A stretch of 48,599 nucleotides of DNA from an uncultured beta proteobacterium (GCA_903865015.1 CAIPID010000329.1:1-48599), one strand, 5' to 3'. Counted from the first letter of the stretch, positions 19,677 through 31,551 are shown. Numbers and translations: made by a program. Notes: generated from the sequence alone by a model not told the origin.

Positions 19677-20284
19677 TGGAAAACTCCTCCTCAGAACCGC
19701 AGCCACTGCTGGCGCTGGTCGATGCACTGCGTCGATTGCCGGGGGTTGGGGTACGCACGGCGCGGCGCATGGCCTATCACCTCTTGCAGCATGATTTAAA
19801 GGCTGCAGAGCAGTTGGGACGCGCGCTCACCGATGCGGTCGAAAGACTGCAGCATTGCGAGTTGTGCAATGGTTTTACAGAGATTCCTGTTTGCGCGACA
19901 TGCGACCACCCAGAGCGCGATCATGCTTTGCTTTGTATTGTTGAGACACCGGCAGATCAAAACTCCATCGAAGCGACCCACGGCTATCAGGGACTCTACT
20001 ACGTCTTGATGGGCCGGCTTGCGCCACTTGAGGGCATGGGGCCTGATGAGCTTGATTTTGACCGGGTACTTAAACGCGCGAATGACGGCGTGGTGCAAGA
20101 GGTCATTCTTGCGACTAACTTTACCGCCGAAGGTGAGACTACTGCCCATTATCTTTCTGAGGCACTGAGGTCGCGCGGTATTAAAGTCACACGACTGGCG
20201 CGTGGTGTGCCTGCAGGCAGTGAAATCGAATATGTAGATGCTGGGACAGTCGCCTGGGCACTCATGGAACGTAAGCCGACCTGA
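19676..20284 (+). CDS. recR: Recombination mediator RecR
   Basis: [22 protein letters not shown]; Cys4 zinc motif [21 protein letters not shown] overlap with ybaB. Confidence 0.97.
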   Translation: MENSSSEPQPLLALVDALRRLPGVGVRTARRMAYHLLQHDLKAAEQLGRALTDAVERLQHCELCNGFTEIPVCATCDHPERDHALLCIVETPADQNSIEATHGYQGLYYVLMGRLAPLEGMGPDELDFDRVLKRANDGVVQEVILATNFTAEGETTAHYLSEALRSRGIKVTRLARGVPAGSEIEYVDAGTVAWALMERKPT

Positions 20285-20329
20285 TGATCGGCATTTAATC
20301 CTTTTTAAATCTAGCGCTGGAGACTCCCC

Positions 20330-21376
20330 ATGTCATTCACACGTCGTCATTTACTCAAACTCGCAGGTGCTGCGGGTGCACTTTCATCCATCCCGGGTCT
20401 TGTGCTTGCGCAAAAACTTGAAAAAACCAAACTGCAAATTGCAGTAGGTGGTAAAGCATTGACCTACTATCTGCCGCTTACGATCGCTGAACGCATGGGG
20501 TTTTTCAAGGACGAAGGTCTCGATGTGACGGTCGCCGACTTTGCTGGTGGCTCCAAAGCCCTCCAGGCCGTAGTGGGTGGCAGTGCGGATGTGGTCTCGG
20601 GCGCGTTTGAGCACAACATTAATCTGCAATCCAAGGGTCAGTTTTTCCGCTGCTTTGTCTTGCAGGGTCGAGCACCCATGATCGGCATTGCCGTGTCCAA
20701 CAAGACGATGGCAAATTACAAATCGCCTGCGGATTTGAAGGGTAAAAAAATCGGTGTGACCGCGCCGGGCTCTTCCACCAACATGATGGTGAATTTTTTC
20801 CTGGCTAAACATGGTCTGAAGCCCTCGGATGTATCCATCATTGGCGTGGGTGCGGGCGCTGGTGCCGTGACCGCCTTGCGTTCAGGCCAGATTGATGCGA
20901 TTTCCAATCTCGATCCCGTATTGTCGATACTCGAAGCCTCCAAAGACATCACGATTATTTCCGATACCCGCAAGCTCAAGGACACGATTGACGTTTTCGG
21001 TGGCAACATGCCTGCGGGGAGTTTGTATGCGCCGCAGTCTTTTATTGATGCCAATCCACATACGACTCAGGCATTAACCAATGCGATTGTGCGCGCCAAT
21101 AAATGGATTCAAAAAGCGGGTGCAGAAGGGGTCGCTAAGGTTGTACCTGAGGCCTACCTGCTCGGCGATCCAGCGGTATATGCCTTGTCCGTGACCAAGG
21201 GACTTGAGGGCTTGTCTCCTGACGGCATGATGCCGCAAGACGGCCCCAAGACTGCGCTCAATGCACTTGAGGCGTATTCGCCTGAGCTTAAGTCAGCCAA
21301 GATTGATTTGAGTAAAACATGGACAAATGATTTTGCAAAGGTCGCAAATCAGAAATATCCCGACGTTGCTCTTTAA
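20330..21376 (+). CDS. NitT/TauT-family ABC transporter substrate-binding protein (Tat-type signal)
   Basis: SFTRRHLLKLAGAAGALSSIPGLVLA leader; NMT1/SsuA-like body (GFFKDEGLDVTVADFAGGSKALQAVVGG). Confidence 0.9.
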   Translation: MSFTRRHLLKLAGAAGALSSIPGLVLAQKLEKTKLQIAVGGKALTYYLPLTIAERMGFFKDEGLDVTVADFAGGSKALQAVVGGSADVVSGAFEHNINLQSKGQFFRCFVLQGRAPMIGIAVSNKTMANYKSPADLKGKKIGVTAPGSSTNMMVNFFLAKHGLKPSDVSIIGVGAGAGAVTALRSGQIDAISNLDPVLSILEASKDITIISDTRKLKDTIDVFGGNMPAGSLYAPQSFIDANPHTTQALTNAIVRANKWIQKAGAEGVAKVVPEAYLLGDPAVYALSVTKGLEGLSPDGMMPQDGPKTALNALEAYSPELKSAKIDLSKTWTNDFAKVANQKYPDVAL

Positions 21377-21396
21377 TATTTATTGCAAAAGCTCTC

Positions 21397-22209
21397 ATGT
21401 TAGAACCCGCCGCACTTTCGCTTAAAAATATTACCTGTACCTTCGTTTCCAGAGATGACCAGACGCAGCGTTACACCGCTGTCAAAGACACCACCCTCGC
21501 GATTGCCCCCGGAGAGTTTGTTTCCGTAGTCGGGCCAACTGGCTGCGGTAAGTCGACCTTGCTTAATGTGGGGGCGGGTTTGCTGCAGCCCTCGACGGGG
21601 GAGATTCGCGTCTTTGGTGAACCTCTGATTGGAATCAACAAGCGTGCAGGGTATATGTTTCAGGGCGAGGCATTACTGCCCTGGCGTTCGGCGCTTGATA
21701 ACGTTGTGGCGGGGCTTGAGTTTGCGGGTGTCCCGCGTGCGCAAGCCCTCGATCAGGGGCGCGAGTGGATGCGTCGTGTTGGACTGGGTGGTTTCGAAGA
21801 CAGATATCCACATCAGATGTCAGGTGGCATGCGTAAACGCGCGATGCTTGCGCAAACGCTGATTCGAGATCCAGACATCATTTTGATGGATGAGCCGTTT
21901 TCAGCACTGGATATCCAGACCCGTCAGTTGATGGAAAACGAAGTCCTCGAACTGTGGATGGCCAAACGCAAAGCCGTTTTGTTTATCACCCATGATCTCG
22001 ATGAGGCCATCGCAATGAGCGATCGGGTGATTGTGCTTTCCGCAGGCCCGGGCACCCATCCGATTGGCGAATTCGCGATCGACTTGCCCAGACCGCGCGA
22101 TGTCGCGGAGGTCCGCCAGTTGCCGAGATTTATTGAGCTCCATGCGGCAATCTGGGCGGTGTTGCGAGATGAAGTATTGAAGGGCTACGCCCAACAGAAG
22201 CGAGCCTGA
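21397..22209 (+). CDS. ABC transporter ATP-binding protein (NitT/TauT-like)
   Basis: VGPTGCGKSTLLN, QMSGGMRKRAMLAQTLIRDPDIILMDEPFSALD, ITHDLDEAI. Confidence 0.93.
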   Translation: MLEPAALSLKNITCTFVSRDDQTQRYTAVKDTTLAIAPGEFVSVVGPTGCGKSTLLNVGAGLLQPSTGEIRVFGEPLIGINKRAGYMFQGEALLPWRSALDNVVAGLEFAGVPRAQALDQGREWMRRVGLGGFEDRYPHQMSGGMRKRAMLAQTLIRDPDIILMDEPFSALDIQTRQLMENEVLELWMAKRKAVLFITHDLDEAIAMSDRVIVLSAGPGTHPIGEFAIDLPRPRDVAEVRQLPRFIELHAAIWAVLRDEVLKGYAQQKRA

Positions 22210-22212
22210 GCC

Positions 22213-23010
22213 ATGTGGAATCTGATTAAACCTAAATCCCGCCTCGCTTTGCGCGTGTGGCAATTATCGTTACTGATCATTATTCTGGGGACCTGGCAGA
22301 TTGCCTCAACGGATCCCAAAGTTGCTTTTTTCTTTGGACGTCCCCTCAGCGTTTGCATAAAAATCTGGGATTGGTTTGTTGTGAATGGCGACATCTATCC
22401 GCACTTGGGTATCACCCTGACTGAAACGGTCCTGGCTTTTGGAATTGGTACTGCCTCAGGTCTTGGGGCCGGGCTCTGGCTGGGGCTATCGCCGATGGCG
22501 AGTGCCATCCTGGATCCTTACATCAAAGCGGCCAATTCGATGCCGCGCGTGATTCTGGCGCCGATTTTTGCCATGTGGTTTGGTCTGGGGATCTGGTCGA
22601 AGGTCGCACTAGCCGTGACGTTGGTATTTTTTATTGTGTTCTTCAACGTCTATCAAGGTGTGCGTGAGGTGAGCCCAACGCTGCTCGATAACGCCCGCAT
22701 GTTGGGGGCTGATCGTCGTCAGTTGTTGCGGCAAGTTTATTTGCCCTCGGCGACCAGCTGGGTCTTCTCAAGTTTGCACACCTCAGTGGGTCTGGCCTTT
22801 GTAGGCGCGGTGGTCGGTGAATATCTCGGATCTGCTGCCGGTGTTGGATATCTGATTCTGCAGGCAGAAGGCACGCTCGATGTCGATACGGTATTCGCAG
22901 GGATTTTTGTACTGACTGCATGCGCACTTTTCCTTGATACCCTAGTGGCTATCGTAGAAAAGCGCTTGATGAAATGGCAGCCTCAGTCGGGTGAAACTGA
23001 AAAACTTTAA
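22213..23010 (+). CDS. ABC transporter permease (NitT/TauT-like)
   Basis: Multi-TM protein following SBP and ATPase; NARMLGADRRQLLRQVYLPSATSWVFSSLHTSVGLAFVGAVVGE. Confidence 0.9.
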   Translation: MWNLIKPKSRLALRVWQLSLLIIILGTWQIASTDPKVAFFFGRPLSVCIKIWDWFVVNGDIYPHLGITLTETVLAFGIGTASGLGAGLWLGLSPMASAILDPYIKAANSMPRVILAPIFAMWFGLGIWSKVALAVTLVFFIVFFNVYQGVREVSPTLLDNARMLGADRRQLLRQVYLPSATSWVFSSLHTSVGLAFVGAVVGEYLGSAAGVGYLILQAEGTLDVDTVFAGIFVLTACALFLDTLVAIVEKRLMKWQPQSGETEKL

Positions 23011-23014
23011 GTTT

Positions 23015-23974
23015 TTACAGGCCTCTTTGGGCAGCCAATAGTTGATCAAGTTTGCGCGCGTCCGCGACAAACGCCCGGATGCCCTCTGATAGTTTTTCGC
23101 TGGCCATTGCGTCTTCGTTCAACAGTGATCTGAAACTCACCTCGTCGGCGGCAATGCGGATAGCGGGTTGAGCTTTGGCTGAGTCAAGAGTCAGGCTAGG
23201 TTTAAGCGCATCCTCGGATGCTGCGAGCTTTGCAAGCAGGTCTGGACTGATTGTCAGCAAATCACATCCTGCAAGCGCCAGAATTTGTCCCGTGTTTCTA
23301 AAGCTCGCACCCATGATTTCTGTGGGGATCTCAAAGGTTTTGTAATAGCGGTAAATCCCTGAGACCGATACCACGCCAGGATCGTTTGCGCCGCTTGAAG
23401 CCGACTCATCCCAGGCTGCGCCTTGCTGTTTTTTGTGCCAATCGTAGATACGGCCGACAAAAGGTGAAATCAGTTGTACTTTCGCATCCGCGCAGGCGAC
23501 TGCTTGTACCAACGAGAATAAAAGCGTCAGGTTGCAGCGGATGCCTTCGGATTCAAGCACGCGAGCGGCCTGAATGCCCTCCCAGGTGGACGCGATCTTG
23601 ATCAAAATGCGATCCCGTCCAAAACCGGCCGCCTCGTATAGAGCCATGATGCGTCGGGCACGATCCACGGTCGCACGGGTATCAAAGGATAGTCGTGCAT
23701 CGACTTCGGTGGATACGCGTCCAGGCACAATGCTCAGGATTTCACGGCCAAAGGCCACCAGTAGACGGTCAACAAGCTCCTCTGGACTGGCCTGGGGGAA
23801 TTCCTTGACGCAGCGCTCCATCAGAGGGCGGTAGGCCTCCTGCTGAACGGCCTTCAGTATTAAGGATGGATTAGTGGTTGCGTCAGTCGGCTGATAGCTG
23901 CGCATACTTTCAAAGTCGCCAGTATCAGCTACAACTACAGTGTGAGTGCGTAAAGATTCGAGAAGGCTGGCCAT
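23015..23974 (-). CDS. tal: Transaldolase
   Basis: [68 protein letters not shown]. Confidence 0.96.
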   Translation of the reverse strand: MASLLESLRTHTVVVADTGDFESMRSYQPTDATTNPSLILKAVQQEAYRPLMERCVKEFPQASPEELVDRLLVAFGREILSIVPGRVSTEVDARLSFDTRATVDRARRIMALYEAAGFGRDRILIKIASTWEGIQAARVLESEGIRCNLTLLFSLVQAVACADAKVQLISPFVGRIYDWHKKQQGAAWDESASSGANDPGVVSVSGIYRYYKTFEIPTEIMGASFRNTGQILALAGCDLLTISPDLLAKLAASEDALKPSLTLDSAKAQPAIRIAADEVSFRSLLNEDAMASEKLSEGIRAFVADARKLDQLLAAQRGL

Positions 23975-24009
23975 CGGGTTATACTTCCAAGGTTTGCTTA
24001 TTGATACAG

Positions 24010-25173
24010 ATGCCGGGGTTGATTGTGCTGCCGAACATATTTCCAGATAGTGCCACGAAAACGGCGATTTTAGCCTTGGCGGACGGAACCATCTTTAAGG
24101 GGCTCTCAATCGGGGCCGATGGTCATACCGTTGCAGAAGTGGTTTTTAATACTGCCATGACAGGTTACCAAGAAATTCTTACTGATCCTAGCTATAGCGG
24201 TCAGATGGTGACATTAACCTATCCGCATATTGGCAATACCGGGATAAATCCTGAAGACGTCGAGTCTTCAAAAATCCATGCGGCAGGTCTGATTGTGCGT
24301 GATTGTCCCGCACTGTTGTCCAATTTCCGCTCGACGCAGTCCTTGCCTGACTACCTGAAATCACAAGGGATCGTGGCGATTTCAGATATAGACACACGCA
24401 AGCTCACGCGTATTTTGCGAGAGGGCGGCGCGCAAGGTGGTTGCATCCTGGTGGGTGACGACGCCGAGCAGGCTCTGAAACTCGCGCGTAGTTTTCCTGG
24501 CATGTCGGGTCTGGATCTGGCCAAAGTCGTGTCGGCCAAACAGTCCGCGACATGGACTGAGTCCACCTGGGAATTAGGAAAGGGCTACGGTCAAGCCGAT
24601 AGCAAGACACCGCACGTGGTCGCTTATGACTTCGGCGTGAAGTCCAATATTTTGCGTTTGCTCGCTGAGCGTGGCTGCAACATTACTGTTGTGCCTGCCC
24701 AGACGACTGCAGAAGAAGTTCTAAAACACAATCCCGATGGCGTGTTCCTGTCTAACGGCCCAGGCGATCCGGACCCATGCGACTACGCAATTGCTGCAAC
24801 CAAGGTATTCCTTGAGCGCAAATTACCCGTCTTCGGCATTTGCCTTGGTCATCAGATTATGGGTTTGGCGCTCGGTGCCAAGACCATCAAAATGAAAACA
24901 GGCCACCACGGCTCGAACCACCCTGTGCATGAACTGGCGACTGGCCGGGTTTTTATTACCGCACAAAACCATGGCTTTGCAGTGGATGCAGCCAGCTTGC
25001 CCGCTAATGCGCGCGTGACACACGTTTCTTTGTTCGACGGCACCCTGCAGGGTTTTGAGCTGACAGATCGTCCCGCATTTTGTTTTCAGGGGCACCCCGA
25101 AGCCAGTCCAGGCCCACACGACATTGTCGTGTTGTTCGATAAATTCATGAGCCTGTTGGCCGGTCAAAAATAA
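24010..25173 (+). CDS. carA: Carbamoyl-phosphate synthase small subunit (start could instead be GTG at 24025)
   Basis: [64 protein letters not shown] class I GATase. Confidence 0.96.
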   Translation: MPGLIVLPNIFPDSATKTAILALADGTIFKGLSIGADGHTVAEVVFNTAMTGYQEILTDPSYSGQMVTLTYPHIGNTGINPEDVESSKIHAAGLIVRDCPALLSNFRSTQSLPDYLKSQGIVAISDIDTRKLTRILREGGAQGGCILVGDDAEQALKLARSFPGMSGLDLAKVVSAKQSATWTESTWELGKGYGQADSKTPHVVAYDFGVKSNILRLLAERGCNITVVPAQTTAEEVLKHNPDGVFLSNGPGDPDPCDYAIAATKVFLERKLPVFGICLGHQIMGLALGAKTIKMKTGHHGSNHPVHELATGRVFITAQNHGFAVDAASLPANARVTHVSLFDGTLQGFELTDRPAFCFQGHPEASPGPHDIVVLFDKFMSLLAGQK

Positions 25174-25182
25174 AGAGTCATC

Positions 25183-28100
25183 ATGCCCAAGCGTACAGAC
25201 CTAAAAAGTATTCTGATTATCGGTGCAGGTCCAATCATCATCGGACAGGCTTGCGAATTCGACTACTCAGGCGCACAAGCCTGCAAAGCATTGAAAGCCG
25301 AGGGATATCGCACCATTTTGGTGAACAGTAACCCTGCGACCATCATGACCGATCCAGAGACCGCTGATGTCACGTACATCGAGCCGATCACCTGGCAAGT
25401 TGTTGAAAAAATCATCGAGAAAGAGCGTCCCGACGCCGTCTTGCCCACCATGGGTGGCCAGACCGCATTGAACTGCGCACTCGATCTCGACAAGCATGGC
25501 GTACTTGCCAAATACGGTGTTGAATTGATTGGCGCGAACGCACACGCGATCGATAAAGCAGAAGACCGCCAAAAATTCAAAGTCGCAATGTCCTCCATTG
25601 GGCTCGAGTCCGCTAAATCGGGTGTGGCGCATACACTCGAAGAAGCATGGGCCGTTCAAAAGCAGATTGCCATCGAACTCGGCACCTCAGGATTTCCCGC
25701 CGTCATTCGCCCAAGCTTTACGCTTGGAGGCAGTGGCGGTGGTATCGCGTACAACGCCGAAGAATTCGAAACCATCTGCCGTCGTGGTCTCGAGGCATCA
25801 CCCACCAGCGAATTGCTGATAGAAGAATCACTGCTTGGTTGGAAAGAATTTGAAATGGAAGTCGTGCGTGACACGGCTGACAACTGCATCATCGTCTGCT
25901 CGATTGAAAACCTTGATCCAATGGGCGTGCATACCGGTGATTCGATCACGGTGGCGCCTGCGCAGACGCTGACTGATAAAGAATATCAAATCATGCGTAA
26001 CGCATCGATCGCGGTGTTGCGCGAAATCGGTGTGGATACTGGTGGCTCTAACGTTCAGTTCGCGTTGAATCCACATAATGGCCGTATGATCGTCATTGAG
26101 ATGAATCCCCGCGTTTCGCGTTCATCCGCTCTGGCCTCCAAGGCGACTGGTTTTCCCATCGCTAAAGTTGCGGCGCGTCTGGCTGTTGGTTATACGCTCG
26201 ACGAACTTAAAAACGAAATCACCGGTGGCGCCACGCCTGCCTCCTTTGAACCAACAATCGATTACGTTGTCACCAAGGTGCCACGTTTCGCTTTCGAAAA
26301 ATTCCCGACAGCTGATGCACGCCTGACTACGCAGATGAAATCTGTGGGTGAGGTCATGGCTATTGGCCGCACGTTTCAGGAATCATTCCAGAAAGCACTG
26401 CGCGGTCTCGAAGTTGGTGTAGATGGCCTAAATCAGAAAACCACTGATCGTGAAAAAATCCAAATTGAGCTCGGTGAGCCTGGTCCTGAGCGGATCTGGT
26501 ATGTCGGTGATGCGTTCGCGCAGGGCTTTACGCTCGACGAAGTGCATCAGCTGACCAAGATCGATCCATGGTTCCTGTCGCAGATCAAAGAAATCGTCGA
26601 TATCGAACTCGCACTCGAGCAACGCACACTTGGCGATCTGGACGCCAACACCGTGTTGCAACTCAAGCGTCGTGGGTTTTCTGATCGCCGCCTGGCGTTC
26701 TTGCTCGACACCGTCGAAGCCGAAGTCCGCAAACTGCGTCATCAGTTCAATGTGCGCCCCGTCTATAAACGCGTCGATACCTGCGCTGCGGAATTCGCAA
26801 CCAACACGGCCTATCTCTACTCGACCTACGAGCAGGAATGCGAGTCCAAACCAACTGATCGTAAAAAGATCATCGTGCTCGGTGGCGGTCCTAACCGTAT
26901 TGGTCAGGGTATTGAGTTTGATTATTGCTGCGTGCACGCAGCCCTTGCATTACGCGAGGATGGCTACGAAACCATCATGATCAACTGCAACCCTGAAACT
27001 GTCTCGACCGACTATGACACTTCAGATCGTCTGTATTTCGAGCCCTTGACGCTTGAGGATGTTCTTGAGATCGTGCATCTGGAAAAACCAGTTGGCATGA
27101 TCGTGCAGTATGGTGGCCAGACGCCTTTGAAACTGGCCCGCGCACTTGAGGCAAACGGTGTGCCGATCATCGGTACCAGTCCCGAGTCGATTGACGTTGC
27201 TGAGGACCGTGAGCGTTTCCAGAAGCTACTCACCAAACTCAATCTGCGTCAGCCGCCCAACCGCACTGCGCGTACCGAGAGCGAAGCACTTGCCCACGCA
27301 CAAGACATTGGCTATCCGCTGGTCGTGCGCCCAAGCTATGTGCTGGGTGGTCGTGCAATGGAAATCGTGCATGAACAGACCGATCTCGAGCGCTACATGC
27401 GCGAGGCGGTCAAGGTCAGCAATGATTCTCCCGTGCTGCTCGATCACTTCCTAAATAACGCGATTGAAATCGACGTCGACTGCCTGTGTGACGGTGAAGA
27501 AGTCTTCATCGGCGGCGTTATGGAACACATCGAACAAGCTGGTGTGCACTCCGGTGACTCCGCTTGCAGCTTGCCGCCTTATTCCTTGTCGCCAGAAATG
27601 ACAACAGAGATCAAGCGTCAGACTGCGTTGATGGCACGTGCGTTGAATGTGAAAGGTTTGATGAACGTACAGTTCGCCGTGCAAGATGGTGACGTTTACG
27701 TGCTCGAGGTCAATCCTCGTGCTTCGCGTACCGTACCGTTTGTCTCTAAGGCAACTGGTTTGCAGCTGGCAAAAATTGCAGCACGTGCCATGGCCGGTCA
27801 GACTCTCGCCTCGCAAGGCGTGACCAAAGAAGTCGTACCGCATTATTTCTCAGTTAAAGAAGCCGTGTTCCCGTTCGTGAAATTCCCTGGAGTCGATACC
27901 ATTCTCGGTCCCGAGATGAAATCAACAGGCGAAGTCATGGGTGTTGGTGTGACGTTTGGCGAAGCATTCGTTAAATCGCAAATGGCTGCCAGCGTCAATC
28001 TGCCTGAATCAGGTACGGCTTTCATCAGCGTTAAAAACCAGGACAAGCCTAAGGCTGTGGAGGTCGCGCGCGGACTGCACTCGCTTGGGTTCAAAGTCGT

Positions 28101-28422
28101 TGCTACGCGAGGTACCGCTTCTGCGATCGAGCAGGCAGGTATTCCCGTCTCGATTGTGAATAAGGTCGCTGAAGGCCGTCCTCATATTGTGGATATGCTT
28201 AAAAACGGTGAGATTTCTCTGGTGATCAACACCGTTGAAGAACGCCGTAACGCGATCACCGATTCACGTGCGATTCGTACCCAGGCACTCGCTGCCCGTG
28301 TCACGTATTACACGACGATTGCCGGTGCCCGTGCCGCGGTCGAAGGCATGCAGTACTTGCGTGAAGGCCTTGGCATTAAGGTCTACTCGCTGCAGGATCT
28401 GCATAAGTCTTTAAAGCACTAA
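25183..28422 (+). CDS. carB: Carbamoyl-phosphate synthase large subunit
   Basis: [37 protein letters not shown]; 1079 aa with duplicated ATP-grasp halves. Confidence 0.98.
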   Translation: MPKRTDLKSILIIGAGPIIIGQACEFDYSGAQACKALKAEGYRTILVNSNPATIMTDPETADVTYIEPITWQVVEKIIEKERPDAVLPTMGGQTALNCALDLDKHGVLAKYGVELIGANAHAIDKAEDRQKFKVAMSSIGLESAKSGVAHTLEEAWAVQKQIAIELGTSGFPAVIRPSFTLGGSGGGIAYNAEEFETICRRGLEASPTSELLIEESLLGWKEFEMEVVRDTADNCIIVCSIENLDPMGVHTGDSITVAPAQTLTDKEYQIMRNASIAVLREIGVDTGGSNVQFALNPHNGRMIVIEMNPRVSRSSALASKATGFPIAKVAARLAVGYTLDELKNEITGGATPASFEPTIDYVVTKVPRFAFEKFPTADARLTTQMKSVGEVMAIGRTFQESFQKALRGLEVGVDGLNQKTTDREKIQIELGEPGPERIWYVGDAFAQGFTLDEVHQLTKIDPWFLSQIKEIVDIELALEQRTLGDLDANTVLQLKRRGFSDRRLAFLLDTVEAEVRKLRHQFNVRPVYKRVDTCAAEFATNTAYLYSTYEQECESKPTDRKKIIVLGGGPNRIGQGIEFDYCCVHAALALREDGYETIMINCNPETVSTDYDTSDRLYFEPLTLEDVLEIVHLEKPVGMIVQYGGQTPLKLARALEANGVPIIGTSPESIDVAEDRERFQKLLTKLNLRQPPNRTARTESEALAHAQDIGYPLVVRPSYVLGGRAMEIVHEQTDLERYMREAVKVSNDSPVLLDHFLNNAIEIDVDCLCDGEEVFIGGVMEHIEQAGVHSGDSACSLPPYSLSPEMTTEIKRQTALMARALNVKGLMNVQFAVQDGDVYVLEVNPRASRTVPFVSKATGLQLAKIAARAMAGQTLASQGVTKEVVPHYFSVKEAVFPFVKFPGVDTILGPEMKSTGEVMGVGVTFGEAFVKSQMAASVNLPESGTAFISVKNQDKPKAVEVARGLHSLGFKVVATRGTASAIEQAGIPVSIVNKVAEGRPHIVDMLKNGEISLVINTVEERRNAITDSRAIRTQALAARVTYYTTIAGARAAVEGMQYLREGLGIKVYSLQDLHKSLKH

Positions 28423-28517
28423 AAAGTAATCATTCAATTGGGGTGGCGAGGTCTGATGACCTTGCTATCTCAGTGGAATGAATCTAGGATACGGTGTCCC
28501 GTAATCGAGTACACCGC

Positions 28518-29702
28518 ATGTCCACAGAAATCCCCCTCCCATACGCAGGTTTACGCGTCCTTGACATCAGTCAGGGGATCGCCGGGCCTTATTGCGCGCA
28601 TATTCTGTGGCAACAAGGTGCCGATGTCATCAAGATTGAGCCACCCGCAGGCGACTGGATTCGTTTTGTGGGTGTCAAGAAAAATGAGCATAGTGCGCTG
28701 GCGATTCAATTTAACGCGGGTAAACAAGCACTCGCGCTGGATGCTAGGGTTGAGGCGGGTAAAAAAATATTGTTCGATCTCGCCATGCAGGCCGATGTGA
28801 TTGTTCAAAACTTTCGACCTGGTGCAGCTGAACGCATGGGCATTGGTTACGCCGCGTTATCCAAATTAAAGCCAGACCTTGTTTACGTCTCGATCAGCGG
28901 CTATGGCCCCGATGGTCCTTATGCGGATGCGGCGGCGACTGATTCCGTCATGCAGGCTGACAGCGGTCTGATGTTTACGAATCAGGACGCGCAGGGCACT
29001 CCGCGCCGGCTAGGTATGTTGGCTGCAGATGTCATTACAGGTCTATATGCCTCTCAGGGCGCCGCAACCGCTCTCTATCAGCGCCTGGCACGCAAGTTGG
29101 GAGCGCATGTGGAGGTTAGCTTGTTTGAGGCATGTGCGGCGTTTCAGGGCTCTTGTTTCCTCGAGCAAGCCATCGCGGGCGAACGCCCCTTTGGTGCTGT
29201 CAGCGCACCGAATGCCGTGTTTGCAACGGCCGACGGCAATATTTCGATCCTAGTTCTCAACGATGAGCAGTTTGGTCGTTTGTGCGCGGCGCTTAATCGC
29301 CCCGAGTGGCTGGCAGACCCAAAATTCGCAAGTAATACCCTTCGCATGCAGAATCGTGCTGCTTTATATGCAGACATGATCGAGCAGGTGCTTGAGCATC
29401 CGACCGCACATTGGGATGCGCTATTTAAAGAACACGATGTTTTGCATGCACCTGTGCGGGATTACAACGGGGTGCTTAATCATCCTCAATCCCTGCATCT
29501 CGACATGGTGCAGCAACTGGAGCAAGCCGGTGTGGGGACCTTGCCTTATATTGGACTACCGACCCACCCCTTTCATCGCCAGGTGCGATCGGCTCCGCGC
29601 ATTGGAGAGAACTCCATGCAAATCCTCATGCAAGCGGGTATGGAGGCTTCGCAGATCGAACAGTTGATTGCTGATGGTGTGGTGTTGCAGGCTAATCTTT
29701 AA
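28518..29702 (+). CDS. CaiB/BaiF-family CoA transferase (possible in-frame GTG start at 28494)
   Basis: YAGLRVLDISQGIAGPYCAHILWQQGADVIKIEPPAGDW; FDLAMQADVIVQNFRPGAAERMGIGY. Confidence 0.92.
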   Translation: MSTEIPLPYAGLRVLDISQGIAGPYCAHILWQQGADVIKIEPPAGDWIRFVGVKKNEHSALAIQFNAGKQALALDARVEAGKKILFDLAMQADVIVQNFRPGAAERMGIGYAALSKLKPDLVYVSISGYGPDGPYADAAATDSVMQADSGLMFTNQDAQGTPRRLGMLAADVITGLYASQGAATALYQRLARKLGAHVEVSLFEACAAFQGSCFLEQAIAGERPFGAVSAPNAVFATADGNISILVLNDEQFGRLCAALNRPEWLADPKFASNTLRMQNRAALYADMIEQVLEHPTAHWDALFKEHDVLHAPVRDYNGVLNHPQSLHLDMVQQLEQAGVGTLPYIGLPTHPFHRQVRSAPRIGENSMQILMQAGMEASQIEQLIADGVVLQANL

Positions 29703-29771
29703 TTTTTTAAAGCGTACATTTTTAAAACAAACATTAAATAAAAAATATCGAAATTCCGGAGACAAAAAATT

Positions 29772-30761
29772 ATGAAGTTTAAAAGTCTGAGTACCACTTT
29801 GCGCTGTGCTGCATTGATGGCATTCGGTGCGATAGCGATGACGCATGCCTATGCTCAACCTGCTGCCTATCCAAATAAGCAGATTCGACTGGTTATTCCT
29901 TACCCCCCAGGCGGACCGACAGATTTGACTGCGCGTGTGGTTGCAGCGGATATGAGCGCAACGCTCGGCCAGTCCGTGGTCGCGGATAATCGCCCAGGAG
30001 CCAGCGGCATGATTGGTGCCGAAATGGTCGCACGCGCAGAGCCGGACGGCTACACCATTCTTGCTAACGCCTCACTGCATGTCATTAATCCTTTCGTTTA
30101 TCCTGACATGCGCTTTGATGCGCTAAAGGATTTCACGCCGATTACACAGCTTGCTGCGGTGCCCTTGGTACTGGTTGTACCGACCAGCTTGCCAGTCACG
30201 AGTGTGAAAGAGTTGGTGGAGTATGGCCGCAAAAATCCCGGCAAACTGAATTTTGGTTCTTCAGGCAATGCGTCCGCACAGCAACTCGCTGGCGAGTCGT
30301 TCAAGATGGCTGCCGGTATTGAAATGCAGCATGTACCTTACAAGGGCAGTGCGCCTGCGTTAGCAGACCTCGTGGGCGGGCAGATCCAGCTGATGTTTGA
30401 CTCCATGCCCTCAGCGATGCCTTTCATTAAGGCAGGTAAGTTGCGCGCGATTGCCGTCACAACCAGCAAACGCGCACAAGCTTTGCCCGAGCTTCCGACG
30501 ATTGCTGAATCTGGTTATCCAGGTTTTGATATTGCAACCTGGTATGGCTATTGGGCGCCTAAGGGCACGCCTGCACCGATCGTCGAGAAGCTCGCCGCGG
30601 CTGCTAGTCAGGCACTTAAAAAACAAAGCGTGATGGAACAATACGCAGGCATGGGCGCAGAGCCTGTTGGCTCAACTCCGGCCGAATTCACAAAATATAA
30701 CCAGACCGAAACGGTTAAATGGGAAGAGATCGTCCGTAAATCTGGTGCGAAAGCGAACTGA
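29772..30761 (+). CDS. Bug/TctC-family substrate-binding protein
   Basis: Signal peptide then YPNKQIRLVIPYPPGGPTDLTARVVA; VPYKGSAPALADLVGGQIQLMFDSMPSAMPFIKAGKLRAIAVTT. Confidence 0.93.
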   Translation: MKFKSLSTTLRCAALMAFGAIAMTHAYAQPAAYPNKQIRLVIPYPPGGPTDLTARVVAADMSATLGQSVVADNRPGASGMIGAEMVARAEPDGYTILANASLHVINPFVYPDMRFDALKDFTPITQLAAVPLVLVVPTSLPVTSVKELVEYGRKNPGKLNFGSSGNASAQQLAGESFKMAAGIEMQHVPYKGSAPALADLVGGQIQLMFDSMPSAMPFIKAGKLRAIAVTTSKRAQALPELPTIAESGYPGFDIATWYGYWAPKGTPAPIVEKLAAAASQALKKQSVMEQYAGMGAEPVGSTPAEFTKYNQTETVKWEEIVRKSGAKAN

Positions 30762-31519
30762 TGGCCGTTTTCATTACTGGAGCGAGCAGCGGTCTGGGCG
30801 AGGCACTTGCACGGTTCTATGCTGCGCAGGGGCATAAGCTCGGGCTGGTGGCACGGCGTGCGGATCGCTTGCAGGCACTCATGACCAGTCTACCCGGGAC
30901 GCATTACACGTATGTGCTCGATGTGTGTGAGCGTGAGGCACTGCATTGCGCTGCCCGTGACTTCATTAGCCATGTCGGACACGTTGATGTGGTGATTGCG
31001 AGCGCGGGAATCAGTGCGGGCACACTGACGGAGCAGACCGATGATTTTGGTGTGTTTCAGTCAATTTTTCAGACGAATGTGATGGCGACTGTTTCCACGT
31101 TTGAGCCTTTCATCCCTGGCATGGTTGAGCGTGGCGCTGGCACGTTGGTTGGTATTGCGAGTGTTGCTGGTGTGCGAGGTTTACCGGGCGCCGGTGCTTA
31201 CAGTGCCTCAAAATCCGCTGTCACAACATATTGTGAAAGTCTGCGCCTTGAGCTTAAGCCAAGAGGTGTTGGCGTCGTGACCATCGCGCCTGGTTATATT
31301 CGAACCGAAATGACGGCTAAAAATCCCTACAAGATGCCATTTTTGATGGATGCTAATGATTTTGCTGTCCGCGCTGCGCGCACAATTGCTCAGCAACACT
31401 CCTATCGAGTGATCCCCTGGCAGATGGGCATTGTGGCTAAGCTCATGCGTATGCTGCCTAATTGGCTATACGATCGGCTGGCGGTGAATGCACCGCGTAA
31501 ACCGAGAAAATCAGAGTAA
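30761..31519 (+). CDS. Short-chain dehydrogenase/reductase
   Basis: VFITGASSGLGEALARFYAAQGHKLGLVARR; GAYSASKSAVTTYCESLRLELKPRGVGVVTIAPGYIRTEMT; TGATG overlap with the preceding gene. Confidence 0.92.
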   Translation: MAVFITGASSGLGEALARFYAAQGHKLGLVARRADRLQALMTSLPGTHYTYVLDVCEREALHCAARDFISHVGHVDVVIASAGISAGTLTEQTDDFGVFQSIFQTNVMATVSTFEPFIPGMVERGAGTLVGIASVAGVRGLPGAGAYSASKSAVTTYCESLRLELKPRGVGVVTIAPGYIRTEMTAKNPYKMPFLMDANDFAVRAARTIAQQHSYRVIPWQMGIVAKLMRMLPNWLYDRLAVNAPRKPRKSE

Positions 31520-31530
31520 TTTTCTTATAA

Positions 31531-31551
31531 CCCGATTGATCAACAATCAGG
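31531..31551. terminator. Possible hairpin between convergent SDR and phosphatase genes (weak T tract)
   Basis: CCCGATTG-ATCAA-CAATCAGG, 8-bp stem with one wobble. Confidence 0.4.

Noticed and set aside
23000-23016. Palindrome AAAAACTTTAAGTTTTT between convergent ABC permease and tal genes
   Set aside because: AT-only-biased, 1-nt centre, overlaps both stop codons; too weak to call a terminator or regulatory site with confidence.
26428-26937. 169-aa antisense ORF inside carB, and many other 60-142 aa ORFs opposite or out of frame with long genes
   Set aside because: They lie wholly within well-recognised conserved CDSs, show no family signature and are expected by chance at this base composition.
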